DNA of 9,805 bases from Gemmatimonadota bacterium (GTDB lineage: Bacteria > Gemmatimonadota > Gemmatimonadetes > Gemmatimonadales > Gemmatimonadaceae): positions 1 to 9,805 of the forward strand of contig JAQBPZ010000132.1 in assembly GCA_028287225.1 (NCBI GenBank), read 5' to 3'. Below, piece after piece: positions 1 to 6,501 of the stretch. The translations under genes and the position numbers were made by a program. Under the pieces are notes generated by a model. That model was given only the letters and a program-made list of their open reading frames with translations, was not told where the DNA came from and ran no database searches. The stretch's first letter is position 1; every line of letters begins with the position of its first letter.

Positions 1-540
1 ATGTGGTGCCTCCTGCAGCAGGTGACGCAGCCGCGCGAATGCGCGCTGGACCCGCATCTTGAGCGCCGACTCGCCGGCGCCGGTGATCCTCGCCATCTCC
101 TCGTACGTCAGGTCATCCGTGTACCGAAGCACGACCGCCTCGCGCTGATCCAGCGGGAGCTGCAGGAGCGCGCCCTCCAGGTCGGGCCACGAGCCGTCAT
201 CCACCGCCGTGCCGATGATGCGCTCCACCCGCTGCGCATCCACGTCCACGAACAGCGCCTCGCGACGCCGGGTGCGCGCCAGCATGGTGCGACACTGGTT
301 CACCAGGATCCGCGTGAGCCATGCGGCGAAGCGCTCGCGCTCCTCGTAGTCGCCGAGTGCGGAGTACGCCCGCAGGAAGGCATCCTGGATCGCCTCCTCC
401 GCGTCCTCGCGATTGCCGAGGATGCGCACCGCCACCCGGGCGCACCGATCGTAGTGCCGATCGACGAGCTGGGCGTACGCCTCGGCGTCGCCGTCGAGGA
501 TGCGGTGGATGAGGGCGTCGTCTGTCATCGTCATCCCCAT
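1..540 (-). CDS. RNA polymerase sigma factor, ECF (sigma-70) family, 3' end cut by window edge
   Basis: Reading the minus strand from ATG at 540 gives 180 codons without a stop, running off the left edge. Region sigma-2 (about residues 10-80) includes AEAYAQLVDRHYDRC, the LGNREDAEEAIQDAFLRAY core and FAAWLTRILVNQCR. Region sigma-4 (about 115-180) includes LPLDQREAVVLRY, a helix-turn-helix LTYEEMARITGAGESALK and a final RVQRAFARLRHLLQEAP. Sigma-1 and the large sigma-3 are absent, as in ECF factors, and only a few residues are probably missing. ATGs at 534 and 528 are alternative starts, and the 528 form (MTDDALIHRI) looks most like family N-termini. The 540 ATG overlaps the upstream oxidoreductase stop as TGATG, which implies translational coupling. 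An anti-sigma gene could follow to the left but is not visible. The family call is firm; the regulon is unknown. Confidence 0.93.
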   Translation of the reverse strand, partial: MGMTMTDDALIHRILDGDAEAYAQLVDRHYDRCARVAVRILGNREDAEEAIQDAFLRAYSALGDYEERERFAAWLTRILVNQCRTMLARTRRREALFVDVDAQRVERIIGTAVDDGSWPDLEGALLQLPLDQREAVVLRYTDDLTYEEMARITGAGESALKMRVQRAFARLRHLLQEAPH

Positions 541-1679
541 CAACTCGCGGCGACGCGCGTTTCGTCACATGGCTCGCGAAACCGGCTCACGAAGCGGAGG
601 TCGATGCGGCGCTTGAGCCGCCACGCCCAGGGGCCGTACGCGTGGTGGCCGCCCCACCGTGCGACCGCGGCGCCGTCGGCGGTGTCCAGGATGGCGAGCG
701 CCCGGTGACGCGGCCGGTAGACCCGCGGCCGTCCCGTGCCGAGCGCCGCGCGGATGTTGTGCAGCAGGGTGCCGCCCTGGCGCAGGGCGTACGCGCCGGC
801 TCGTGGCAGGCCCGGCTGCCCCACCATCGCGATGCAGTCTCCCGCGCCCCACACCCCCTCGCCACCGGTGGCCAGCAGCGTGCGGTCCACCAGCAGGTAG
901 CCGTTCGTGTCCACGGGCAGGTCGCTCGCGGCGAGCAGTGCGGGCGGCGCCGCGCCCGTGGTCCACACCACGAGGCCCGCGGGGAGCACCGCGCCGGACG
1001 CGAGGCGCACCTCGCGCGGCTCCACCGAGGTCACCGCGCGCCCGAGGACCGTGCCCACCCCGGCGGCGCGCAGCAGGTCCGTGACTCGCTCCCGCATTGC
1101 CGGCGGCTCGCCCGGCAGCAGCGTGCCCGAGCCGTCCACGAGCGTCACCCCACCCCGCGCGCCGCGTTCGGTGATCCGCCGCATGAGCGCGAACGCCACC
1201 TCCACGCCTCCCGCACCGGCGCCGACCACCACGACGTCCGCCCGCTCCTCGGCGGCGAGGAGCGCATCCACCCGCGCGCGGACGTCGCGCGCGCGGCTCA
1301 TCGGGCGGAGCGGGATGGCATGCTCGAGCACGCCGGGCAATCCGGTGCCGGATGGGGCCGAGCCGACGTCGATGGCGCAGGCGTCGAACGCGAGCCGCTC
1401 GCCCGCGAGCTCCACCACGCGCTCGGCGCGCGACACGCGCGTGGCCGTCCCCACCACGAGCCGCGCGCCCGCGCATCGCGCCGCGTGCGCGAGGTCCACC
1501 TGCACCTCCGCATCGTCGTACTCGCCACGCAGGTAGCCCGGCACCATCCCCGAATACCATGGGCGTGGCTCGGGCGACACGACCACGAGCTCGGCGTCGG
1601 CCACCGGTCGCCGCCGCCACGCCTCGAGCAGGTGAAGGTGCGCGAGCCCTCCGCCCACGAGCACGACGCGCCGCGTCAT
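540..1679 (-). CDS. FAD/NAD(P)-dependent pyridine nucleotide-disulfide-type oxidoreductase (SelD-associated / NDH-2-like family)
   Basis: 379 residues, full length for the family. It has an N-terminal FAD-binding Rossmann motif (VVLVGGGLAHLHLLEAW, residues 5-21), then the hallmark PRPWYSGMVPGYLRGEY (38-54). A second Rossmann motif for NAD(P) is VVVVGAGAGGVEVAFAL (149-165), and the C-terminal flavin-contact motif GVWGAGDCIAMVG lies near 275-287. The WYSGM-PGYL signature is typical of the oxidoreductases that occur fused N-terminally to selenophosphate synthase (SelD) or alone. They are broadly NADH-dehydrogenase-like. No redox-active CxxxxC pair is seen after the first Rossmann motif, so it is not a classic disulfide reductase. 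It starts 24 nt after the MBL-rhodanese stop and overlaps the sigma-factor start, so an operon is likely. The electron acceptor is unknown; a quinone or sulfur-linked role is only suggested by context. Confidence 0.88.
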   Translation of the reverse strand: MTRRVVLVGGGLAHLHLLEAWRRRPVADAELVVVSPEPRPWYSGMVPGYLRGEYDDAEVQVDLAHAARCAGARLVVGTATRVSRAERVVELAGERLAFDACAIDVGSAPSGTGLPGVLEHAIPLRPMSRARDVRARVDALLAAEERADVVVVGAGAGGVEVAFALMRRITERGARGGVTLVDGSGTLLPGEPPAMRERVTDLLRAAGVGTVLGRAVTSVEPREVRLASGAVLPAGLVVWTTGAAPPALLAASDLPVDTNGYLLVDRTLLATGGEGVWGAGDCIAMVGQPGLPRAGAYALRQGGTLLHNIRAALGTGRPRVYRPRHRALAILDTADGAAVARWGGHHAYGPWAWRLKRRIDLRFVSRFREPCDETRVAAS

Positions 1680-1703
1680 CGGCGGACCGCCATCGTGCCG
1701 CGC

Positions 1704-3113
1704 TCAGTCATCCCTGGCGGGCTCGAAGCCGGCGGCCAGCCACGCGCCGAAGCCACCGGCCACGTTGGAGACATCCGTGAAGCCGGCCGCGCGGAGCACG
1801 CTGGCGGCCACGGCGCTGCGCGATCCGCCCTGGCAGTGCACCACGAGCGGTCCCGCGCCCTTCAGCTCGTGCAGCCGCGCGGGCAGCTCCGCCAGCGGCA
1901 CGTGGCGCGCGCCCGGCACGTGGCCGGCCTGCCACTCGCTCCGGTTGCGCACGTCGAGCACCGTGGCCTCCGCGGTGGCGGCGGGGCCGAGCGACGCCGC
2001 CGTCACGGTTGGCAGCGTCGCGAGGGGTGCGCCGCTCAACGCGTGGAGCGAGGAAGGCGCGAGCACGCCGCGCACGCCGTCGAAGCCGATCAGGACGAGC
2101 TCGCGGGCGGCGTCCTCGGCAACGGCGCGCGCCGACGGGTCGGCGACGATGACGATGTCGCGCTCCGGCGGGAGGACCGCGCCGGCCCAGCCGAGGAACG
2201 ACTGCCCGAAGGGAAGGTTGAGCGAGCCGGCGAGGTGTCCCGCCGCGAACCGCGCCGGCGGACGCCCGTCCACCACCTGCGCACCCTCGGCGAGGGCCGC
2301 GGCGGCATCGTCGTCACGTGCAGGGCGTGCGTGCGCCGGCAGGCCACCCGTCGCATTGAGCCGCTTCATGCGCGCGAAGTACGCGGGCGGCTCGGGCTGG
2401 CCGGCCAGCACCGCTCGCACGAACGCGGATTCGTCGCGCTCGGCGAACGCCCAGTTCGCGCGGAGCTCGTAGCCGAGGGTGCTCTGCGGAACGGCGCCCA
2501 GGGCCTTGCCGCAGGCGGAGCCGGCGCCGTGGCCGGGCCACACCTGGAGCCATTCCGGCAGAGAGCGCACCCGCTGGAGCGACGCGAACAGCTGGCGCGC
2601 GGCGCCTTCCATGGTGCCCGCCGCGCCGACCGCGCGCTCCAGGAGGTCCGGACGCCCCACGTCGCCCACGAACAGGAAGTCGCCGGAGAGGAGCCCCACG
2701 GGATCCGCGCCGCGGGCCTCGTCGGTGACGAGGAAGGCGAGGTGCTCCGGGGTGTGCCCGGGGACATGCAGGACGTCGAGCCGCACGCGGCCCACCTGCA
2801 GGCGCTCGCCGGCGTGCAGCCATCGCGCGCCGGGGTACGCGTCGCGCTGGTAGGTGGCGGGGCCCTCCCCCTCGCCGGAGAGGAGCAGGGCCGCGCCGGC
2901 CGCGGCGGCGAGGTCGGCGGCGCCCGAGAGGAAGTCGGCGTGCACGTGGGTCTCCGTCACCATCGTGATGCGGACCCCTTCCTGGCGGGCGGCGTCGAGG
3001 TACGGCGTGGGGTCGCGGAGGGGATCGACGACGATCGCCTCGCGCGCCTCCTGGCAGGCGACGAGGTAGCCGGACTGTGCGAGCGGGTCGTTGTGGATGC
3101 GTCGGAGAAGCAT
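1704..3113 (-). CDS. MBL-fold metallohydrolase with two rhodanese domains (persulfide dioxygenase / CstB-like)
   Basis: 469 residues. Residues 1-240 are a metallo-beta-lactamase fold of the ETHE1/persulfide dioxygenase type: THVHADFLSG (H56, H58, D60), VPGHTPEH (H120) and LLSGDFLFVGDVGRPDLL (D145). H56, H120 and D145 match the expected two-His/one-Asp mononuclear iron site. The family's HxHxDH is here HxHADF, as in many rhodanese-fused members. Residues about 265-345 form a rhodanese domain with no catalytic cysteine (IVIVADPSARA at the loop). Residues about 365-465 form a second rhodanese with an intact HCQGGSRS loop, C427. Known relatives oxidise low-molecular-weight persulfides to sulfite and transfer sulfane sulfur. 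It is the first gene of a likely operon with an FAD oxidoreductase and an ECF sigma factor. No clear Shine-Dalgarno precedes the ATG. The architecture is certain; the exact substrate is inferred. Confidence 0.9.
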   Translation of the reverse strand: MLLRRIHNDPLAQSGYLVACQEAREAIVVDPLRDPTPYLDAARQEGVRITMVTETHVHADFLSGAADLAAAAGAALLLSGEGEGPATYQRDAYPGARWLHAGERLQVGRVRLDVLHVPGHTPEHLAFLVTDEARGADPVGLLSGDFLFVGDVGRPDLLERAVGAAGTMEGAARQLFASLQRVRSLPEWLQVWPGHGAGSACGKALGAVPQSTLGYELRANWAFAERDESAFVRAVLAGQPEPPAYFARMKRLNATGGLPAHARPARDDDAAAALAEGAQVVDGRPPARFAAGHLAGSLNLPFGQSFLGWAGAVLPPERDIVIVADPSARAVAEDAARELVLIGFDGVRGVLAPSSLHALSGAPLATLPTVTAASLGPAATAEATVLDVRNRSEWQAGHVPGARHVPLAELPARLHELKGAGPLVVHCQGGSRSAVAASVLRAAGFTDVSNVAGGFGAWLAAGFEPARDD

Positions 3114-3137
3114 CGCGTGCGGGACTGGGCGGCTTGC

Positions 3138-3166
3138 TTGTGAGGGACCGGGTGACGGGTTAAACT
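3138..3166 (+). promoter_or_regulatory. Candidate sigma-70-type promoter for tRNA-Arg
   Basis: TTGTGA (3138-3143) and TAAACT (3161-3166) are separated by exactly 17 nt. Each matches the sigma-70 consensus at 4 of 6 positions. Transcription would begin near 3173, about 50 nt before the mature tRNA, which is a plausible precursor leader. The island taaactata is the only A/T-rich stretch in this GC-rich intergenic region. This is assigned by eye. Confidence 0.4.
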
Positions 3167-3169
3167 ATA
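3164..3169 (-). promoter_or_regulatory. Candidate -10 element for the MBL-rhodanese operon
   Basis: On the minus strand the A/T-rich island reads TATAGT (5 of 6 matches to TATAAT), about 50 nt before the start codon at 3113. No recognisable -35 hexamer sits 16-18 nt upstream (TCGCTC there), so the promoter may be activator- or alternative-sigma-dependent, or the match may be chance. It shares the island with the tRNA promoter candidate on the opposite strand. Confidence 0.25.
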
Positions 3170-3222
3170 CGACTCCCCCGTGATGCGAGCGAGCCGGATT
3201 CGCCGCACGCGGACGGGCACAC

Positions 3223-3296
3223 GCGTGCGTAGCTCAGCTGGATAGAGCGCTTCCCTCCGAAGGAAGAGGTCGCAGGTTCGACTCCTGCCGCGCGCA
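3223..3296 (+). tRNA. tRNA-Arg, anticodon CCG
   Basis: A full 74-nt cloverleaf can be drawn by hand. The acceptor stem GCGTGCG (3223-3229) pairs with CGCGCGC (3289-3295) through 7 pairs, one of them G-U. The D arm is GCTC/GAGC with loop AGCTGGATA. The anticodon stem CTTCC/GGAAG encloses loop CTCCGAA, whose positions 34-36 are CCG (3257-3259), decoding CGG arginine codons. The variable loop is AGGTC. The T arm is GCAGG/CCTGC with loop TTCGACT. The discriminator is A3296. CCA is not encoded and must be added after transcription. U8, the GG of the D loop and the T-loop TTC are all present. A hairpin follows 17 nt downstream. Confidence 0.97.
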
Positions 3297-3313
3297 TCGC
3301 CTCAATTGGGCAA

Positions 3314-3354
3314 ACGACCGCCCCGCATCGGCTTAGGCCCGTGCGGGGCGTCGT
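3314..3354 (+). terminator. Terminator-like hairpin after tRNA-Arg
   Basis: CGCCCCGCA (3319-3327) pairs perfectly with TGCGGGGCG (3342-3350) around a 14-nt loop. The stem extends by ACGA/TCGT (3314-3317 with 3351-3354) past a single bulged C. It is followed by gttccc rather than a proper T-tract, so it may act as a weak intrinsic terminator, as a Rho-assisted terminator, or as a 3'-end stabilising structure for the tRNA precursor. Confidence 0.6.
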
Positions 3355-3446
3355 GTTCCCGGCGCTGGTGCCTGGCCCCGTGGTCCACGGATTGCTCAGG
3401 TTCGATGTCCCCGCCTCGCGCGTAGCCGGTTCCCTTCCCCCCTCCC

Positions 3447-4397
3447 ATGGCGCGCCAGCTCTCCTGGACCGACGTACGTGGAGGCCTCATCGGCCTGGCG
3501 ATCATCATCGTCGGCGCCTTCGGCGTGCTCCGCTTCCTGCGCGTGGGCGCGCTGCACGGCGACACGGTGCGCCTGTACGCGCTCGTCGGCGAGGCCACGG
3601 CGCTGTCACCGGGGTCGGAGGTGTGGCTGAGCGGGCAGAAGGTGGGCAAGGTGAGCCGGATCGAGTTCCTGCCGGTGTCCACCGACACGTCGAAGCGCGT
3701 GCTGGTGGAGATGAAGGTCCTGTCGGAACAGCTGCCGGCCATCCATCGCGATGCGAAGGCGCAGATCCGCGCCGGCGGAAGCTTCATCGGTGCCGTGGTG
3801 GTCTACCTCACGCCCGGCACCATGCGCACCGCGCAGATCACCGACGGCGACACGGTGGCCGCGCAGGGATCGGGACAGCTCGACGCGGCGCGCGTGCAGT
3901 TCGGCTCCGCCGCCGCGGAGCTGCCGGCGATCCTCGCGAACGTGCATGCGGTGGCCGCGCAGTTCGACTCCACGCGCGGCACCGTGGGCGCCCTCAAGAA
4001 CGGACCCGGGCTCCAGGCGCTGCGAGAAGCGCGGTTCGGCACCCTGCGCGTGATGCACCGCGTGCAGTCCAACGGCACGGCGGGGCTCATCATGCGGGGC
4101 GGACTGGGCACGCGCGTGGGCCACGTGATGTCGCGCGTGGACTCGGTCCGCACCCTCCTCGCGTCATCGCGCACGTCCCTTGGCCGTCTGCGGCGCGACA
4201 GCACGCTGATGGACGAGGTCGCCGACATCCGGCGCGAGCTGGCGCAGGTGCAGCGGTCCCTGGACGAGCCGCGCGGGACCGCGGGACGGATCCTGCACGA
4301 CAGCGGCATGACCAACGCACTCGCCGGCGCGCAGCGGGAGATGACGCTGCTGTTCGCCGATCTCAAGAAGCACCCTTTCCGCTACATCTCATTCTAG
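3447..4397 (+). CDS. MCE (MlaD) domain protein, membrane-anchored lipid-transport component
   Basis: 316 residues. One N-terminal transmembrane segment (GGLIGLAIIIVGAFGVLRFL, about 12-31) anchors the protein in the inner membrane with the rest in the periplasm. The MCE/MlaD domain follows (about 38-118): VRLYALVGEATALSPGSEVWLSGQKVGKV, then RVLVEMKVL, then AQIRAGGSFIGAVVVYLTPG. The remainder (about 125-316) is mostly helical with few prolines and ends in LKKHPFRYISF, a tail common to such proteins. MCE proteins form hexameric rings or tubes that shuttle phospholipids between membranes. The usual permease (MlaE) and ATPase (MlaF) partners are not adjacent here; the gene stands alone between tRNA-Arg and rho. 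The ATG at 3447 fits the basic residues before the membrane helix. The upstream sequence is C-rich with no Shine-Dalgarno. The substrate and partners are unknown. Confidence 0.88.
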   Translation: MARQLSWTDVRGGLIGLAIIIVGAFGVLRFLRVGALHGDTVRLYALVGEATALSPGSEVWLSGQKVGKVSRIEFLPVSTDTSKRVLVEMKVLSEQLPAIHRDAKAQIRAGGSFIGAVVVYLTPGTMRTAQITDGDTVAAQGSGQLDAARVQFGSAAAELPAILANVHAVAAQFDSTRGTVGALKNGPGLQALREARFGTLRVMHRVQSNGTAGLIMRGGLGTRVGHVMSRVDSVRTLLASSRTSLGRLRRDSTLMDEVADIRRELAQVQRSLDEPRGTAGRILHDSGMTNALAGAQREMTLLFADLKKHPFRYISF

Positions 4398-4420
4398 CCG
4401 TTCGCACTTCGCGCCCGCTC

Positions 4421-4449
4421 TTGACCCTCCCTCCGGGCGCTCCTAGCTT
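4421..4449 (+). promoter_or_regulatory. Probable sigma-70 promoter of rho
   Basis: TTGACC (4421-4426, 5 of 6 to the -35 consensus) is followed after exactly 17 nt by TAGCTT (4444-4449, a weak -10 with TA....T). It lies 24 nt past the stop of the MCE gene. Transcription would start near 4456, leaving a roughly 140-nt GC-rich leader before rho. A long leader is consistent with autoregulation of rho known from enterobacteria, though that is not shown here. Confidence 0.55.
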
Positions 4450-4452
4450 CCC

Positions 4453-4599
4453 ATGCCGCACGGGATCGTTCCCGGTCGCCCGCCGCACGGCGCGACACGT
4501 GTCCCGCCGCTCGCCGATCGCCAGCGCGCTCGCGATGCCATGCTGCGTCGCCCGCCCGGCCGCCGCCGCGCCCTCCTCCCGCGCTCGACTCCTCCGTGA
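4453..4599 (+). other. Candidate rho leader ORF (rhoL-like), unproven
   Basis: Between the rho promoter and rho there is an open frame of 48 codons from ATG 4453, with an in-frame internal ATG at 4540 giving 19 codons. Its TGA (4597-4599) overlaps the GTG start of rho as GTGA. The predicted peptide is Arg/Pro-rich, which also happens by chance in GC-rich DNA. The first ATG lies within or just before the predicted transcription start, so the 19-codon version is the likelier product if any exists. E. coli rho is preceded by a leader peptide gene rhoL, which motivates the note. There is no Shine-Dalgarno and no homology that I recognise. Confidence 0.2.
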
Positions 4600-5846
4600 A
4601 CATCGCTGAGCTCAAGCGAAAATCGATGCCCGAGCTTCACGACCTGGCCGATACCCTGGCCGTCGTGGACCACGATGCATTCGGTCGCCAGGACCTGATC
4701 TTCCGCATCGAGCAGAAGCTGCTCGACCAGTCGGAAGCGCTCGTGGGCGAGGGCGTGCTCGAGGTGCTGCCCGAGGGGTACGGATTCCTGCGCAGCCAGG
4801 ACTGGAACTACCTCTACGGGCCCGACGACATCTACGTCTCGCCGTCGCAGATCAAGCGGTTCGACCTCCGCACCGGCGACAGCATCGCCGGCCAGGTGCG
4901 TCCGCCCAAGGAGTGGGAGCGGTACCTCGCGCTGCTCAAGGTGGAGCGCGTGAACGGTGGCGAGCCCGATGCCGCGAAGACCCGCATCGGCTTCGACAAC
5001 CTGCGGCCCCGATATCCCGATGGCAGGCTCCGGCTGGAGACGCGCGACAGCGACCTGAGCATGCGCGTGATGGACCTCATCGCGCCGATCGGGAAGGGGC
5101 AGCGCGGGCTGATCGTGGCGCCACCGCGCGCCGGCAAGACGATCCTGCTGCAGAAGATCGCCAACGCCATCGCGGAGAACTATCCCGAGGTGACCCTCAT
5201 CGTGCTGCTGATCGACGAGCGGCCGGAGGAGGTGACCGACATGCAGCGCGAGGTGAAGGGCGAGGTGATCAGCTCCACCTTCGACGAGGACGCGACGCGG
5301 CACGTGCAGGTCGCCGACATGGTGATCGAGAAGGCGAAGCGGCTGGTGGAGTCGGGCCGGGACGTGGTGATCCTGCTGGACTCGATCACGCGGCTCGCGC
5401 GCGCGCACAACACGGTCATCCCGAGCGGCGGCAAGATCATGTCGGGGGGGCTCGACGCCAAGGCGATGGAGCGCCCCAAGAAGTTCTTCGGCGCGGCGCG
5501 CAACGTGGACGGGGGCGGCTCGCTCACCATCATCGCCACGGCGCTCATCGAGACGGGGTCCCGCGCCGACGAGATGATCTTCGAGGAGTTCAAGGGCACG
5601 GGCAACATGGAGCTCGTCCTGGCGCGCGAGATCGCCGAGAAGCGCATCTTCCCCGCGATCGACATCAACCGCTCGGGCACCCGCAAGGAGGAGCTGCTCT
5701 TCACGAGCGAGGAGCTCAACCGGGTGACGCTGCTCCGCACCTTCCTCGCCGACATGCCCGACGCCGAGGCGATCGAGTTCCTGCTCAAGCAGATGTCGCG
5801 GTCGAAGAACAACGCGGAGTTCTTCGTGCAGATGAAGGAAGGGTAA
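4596..5846 (+). CDS. rho: Transcription termination factor Rho
   Basis: 416 residues, close to the 419 of E. coli Rho. Residues 1-45 are the N-terminal helical domain (IAELKRKSMPELHDLA). Residues about 50-120 are the cold-shock-like primary RNA-binding domain with YGFLRS, GPDDIYVSPSQIKRFDLRTGD and RPPKEWERYLALLKV. The ATPase follows: P-loop APPRAGKT (175-182), LLIDERPEEVTDMQ (204-217, with E208 the presumed catalytic glutamate), Walker B VVILLDSITRLARAHN (257-272), Q-loop PSGGKIMSGGLD (276-287), and R-loop region LIETGSRADEMIFEEFKGTGNMEL. The hexamer translocates on C-rich nascent RNA and ends transcription. There is no acidic or glycine-rich insertion, unlike actinobacterial and some Bacteroidota Rho proteins. 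The start is GTG 4596: no in-frame ATG lies nearby and NIAELKRKSMPELH is the conserved N-terminus. It has its own promoter and leader. Confidence 0.99.
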   Translation: MNIAELKRKSMPELHDLADTLAVVDHDAFGRQDLIFRIEQKLLDQSEALVGEGVLEVLPEGYGFLRSQDWNYLYGPDDIYVSPSQIKRFDLRTGDSIAGQVRPPKEWERYLALLKVERVNGGEPDAAKTRIGFDNLRPRYPDGRLRLETRDSDLSMRVMDLIAPIGKGQRGLIVAPPRAGKTILLQKIANAIAENYPEVTLIVLLIDERPEEVTDMQREVKGEVISSTFDEDATRHVQVADMVIEKAKRLVESGRDVVILLDSITRLARAHNTVIPSGGKIMSGGLDAKAMERPKKFFGAARNVDGGGSLTIIATALIETGSRADEMIFEEFKGTGNMELVLAREIAEKRIFPAIDINRSGTRKEELLFTSEELNRVTLLRTFLADMPDAEAIEFLLKQMSRSKNNAEFFVQMKEG

Positions 5847-5850
5847 CGGG

Positions 5851-5986
5851 ATCAGGGATTAGGAAGTGCGATACGGGTACGCATCCGCGCCAAGGTGCCG
5901 GCGTGTAATCGGTTCAGCCGACCGATCGTCTGGCATACGGTGGCGAGTGGGTCGCCAGGTCGGTTCCTAATCCCTAGTCCCTAATC
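5851..5986. repeat. Inverted heptamer repeats bounding the rho-ruvX intergenic region
   Basis: Just after the rho stop are two heptamers of form GATYAGG (GATCAGG 5851-5857, GATTAGG 5858-5864). At the far end are three heptamers of the complementary form CCTARTC (5966-5972, 5973-5979, 5980-5986). AGGGATTAGGAA (5855-5866) and TTCCTAATCCCT (5964-5975) are a perfect 12-bp inverted repeat around 97 nt. Inside, 5869-5896 is a degenerate match to the arm of the palindromic element at 9460-9579. No T-rich terminator is visible. The last heptamer ends 2 nt before the first possible ruvX start codon. The region may be a decayed small repeat element or a large stem-loop at the rho mRNA 3' end. Confidence 0.7.
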
Positions 5987-5988
5987 AT

Positions 5989-6501
5989 GTGTCGATGATG
6001 CCCGACTCCCGCGGCCGGTGGATGGCCATCGACTGGGGCGAGCGCCGCATCGGGCTCGCGATCAGCGATCCGTCCGGCACCATCGCGACGCCGGCCGGCG
6101 TCATCGTGCGCAAGGCGGGCAAGCGGCCGCCGGTGGCGGAGCTGGTGCGCCGTGCGACCGCGCTGGAAGCGCGCGGCATCGTGATGGGGCTGCCCCTGGA
6201 CGGCGAGGGCGACGACACGCCGCGCTCGCTGGAGTGCCGGAGCATCGCCGCGGAGCTCGCGCGGCGCACCGCGCTCCCGGTCGCGCTGCTCGACGAGCGC
6301 TACACCACAGCCGCGGCACTGCGGGCGGTGCGCGAGTCGGGCGGCAACGCGCGCGAACGCAAGCAGACCGACATCGATGCACTCGCCGCGAGCATGCTGC
6401 TGCAGCATGCCCTCCGGATGCATGCCCTTCCCACCGTGGAGCCAGCGGCCGACCCCGCCCCGCTCGTGCCCCGTCCCGATCCCGATGCCGATGCCCCGTA
6501 G
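5989..6501 (+). CDS. ruvX: Putative pre-16S rRNA nuclease / Holliday junction resolvase-like RuvX (YqgF)
   Basis: Up to 170 residues with an RNase H-like fold. The first catalytic aspartate is in MAIDWGERRIGLAISDP (about 12-28). The middle strand is GIVMGLPL, the conserved LLDERYTT follows, and the last acidic residues lie in QTDIDALAASMLLQ. All the YqgF signature motifs are intact. Family members process the 5' end of 16S rRNA and are structurally similar to RuvC. The C-terminal tail after about residue 145 is Ala/Pro/Asp-rich, longer than usual, and encodes the overlap with mltG. GTG 5989, ATG 5995 and ATG 5998 are all possible starts; the longest is given, but 5998 (MPDSRGRWMAIDWG) fits family N-termini equally well. 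No Shine-Dalgarno is seen. It is likely co-transcribed with mltG. Confidence 0.93.
   Translation: MSMMPDSRGRWMAIDWGERRIGLAISDPSGTIATPAGVIVRKAGKRPPVAELVRRATALEARGIVMGLPLDGEGDDTPRSLECRSIAAELARRTALPVALLDERYTTAAALRAVRESGGNARERKQTDIDALAASMLLQHALRMHALPTVEPAADPAPLVPRPDPDADAP

Noticed and set aside
1..708. A plus-strand open frame of 235 codons at the left edge
   Set aside because: It runs antisense to the ECF sigma factor, whose sigma-2 and sigma-4 motifs are clear on the minus strand.
642..3143. An 833-codon open frame on the plus strand opposite the oxidoreductase and MBL-rhodanese genes
   Set aside because: It is antisense to two clearly recognisable genes, has a His/Arg/Gly-biased composition and no recognisable domain. 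This is the usual mirror frame of high-GC codon bias.
3223..3296. tRNA-Arg as an integration (att) site for a genomic island
   Set aside because: I found no duplicated tRNA 3' end or integrase in the window, and the genes on both sides look like ordinary chromosomal genes.
3341..4609. A 422-codon open frame overlapping the MCE gene in another frame
   Set aside because: It is Arg/Ala/His-rich with no domain, and it crosses the tRNA terminator hairpin and the rho promoter. The MCE domain is in the other frame.
4443..5408. A 321-codon minus-strand open frame opposite rho
   Set aside because: It mirrors the highly conserved rho coding sequence and has no independent support.
6377..6484. Upstream start for mltG at 6377
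   Set aside because: It would put a Cys/Pro-rich stretch, which lies inside ruvX in another frame, before a normal signal peptide. ATG 6485 or 6491 gives a sensible signal sequence.
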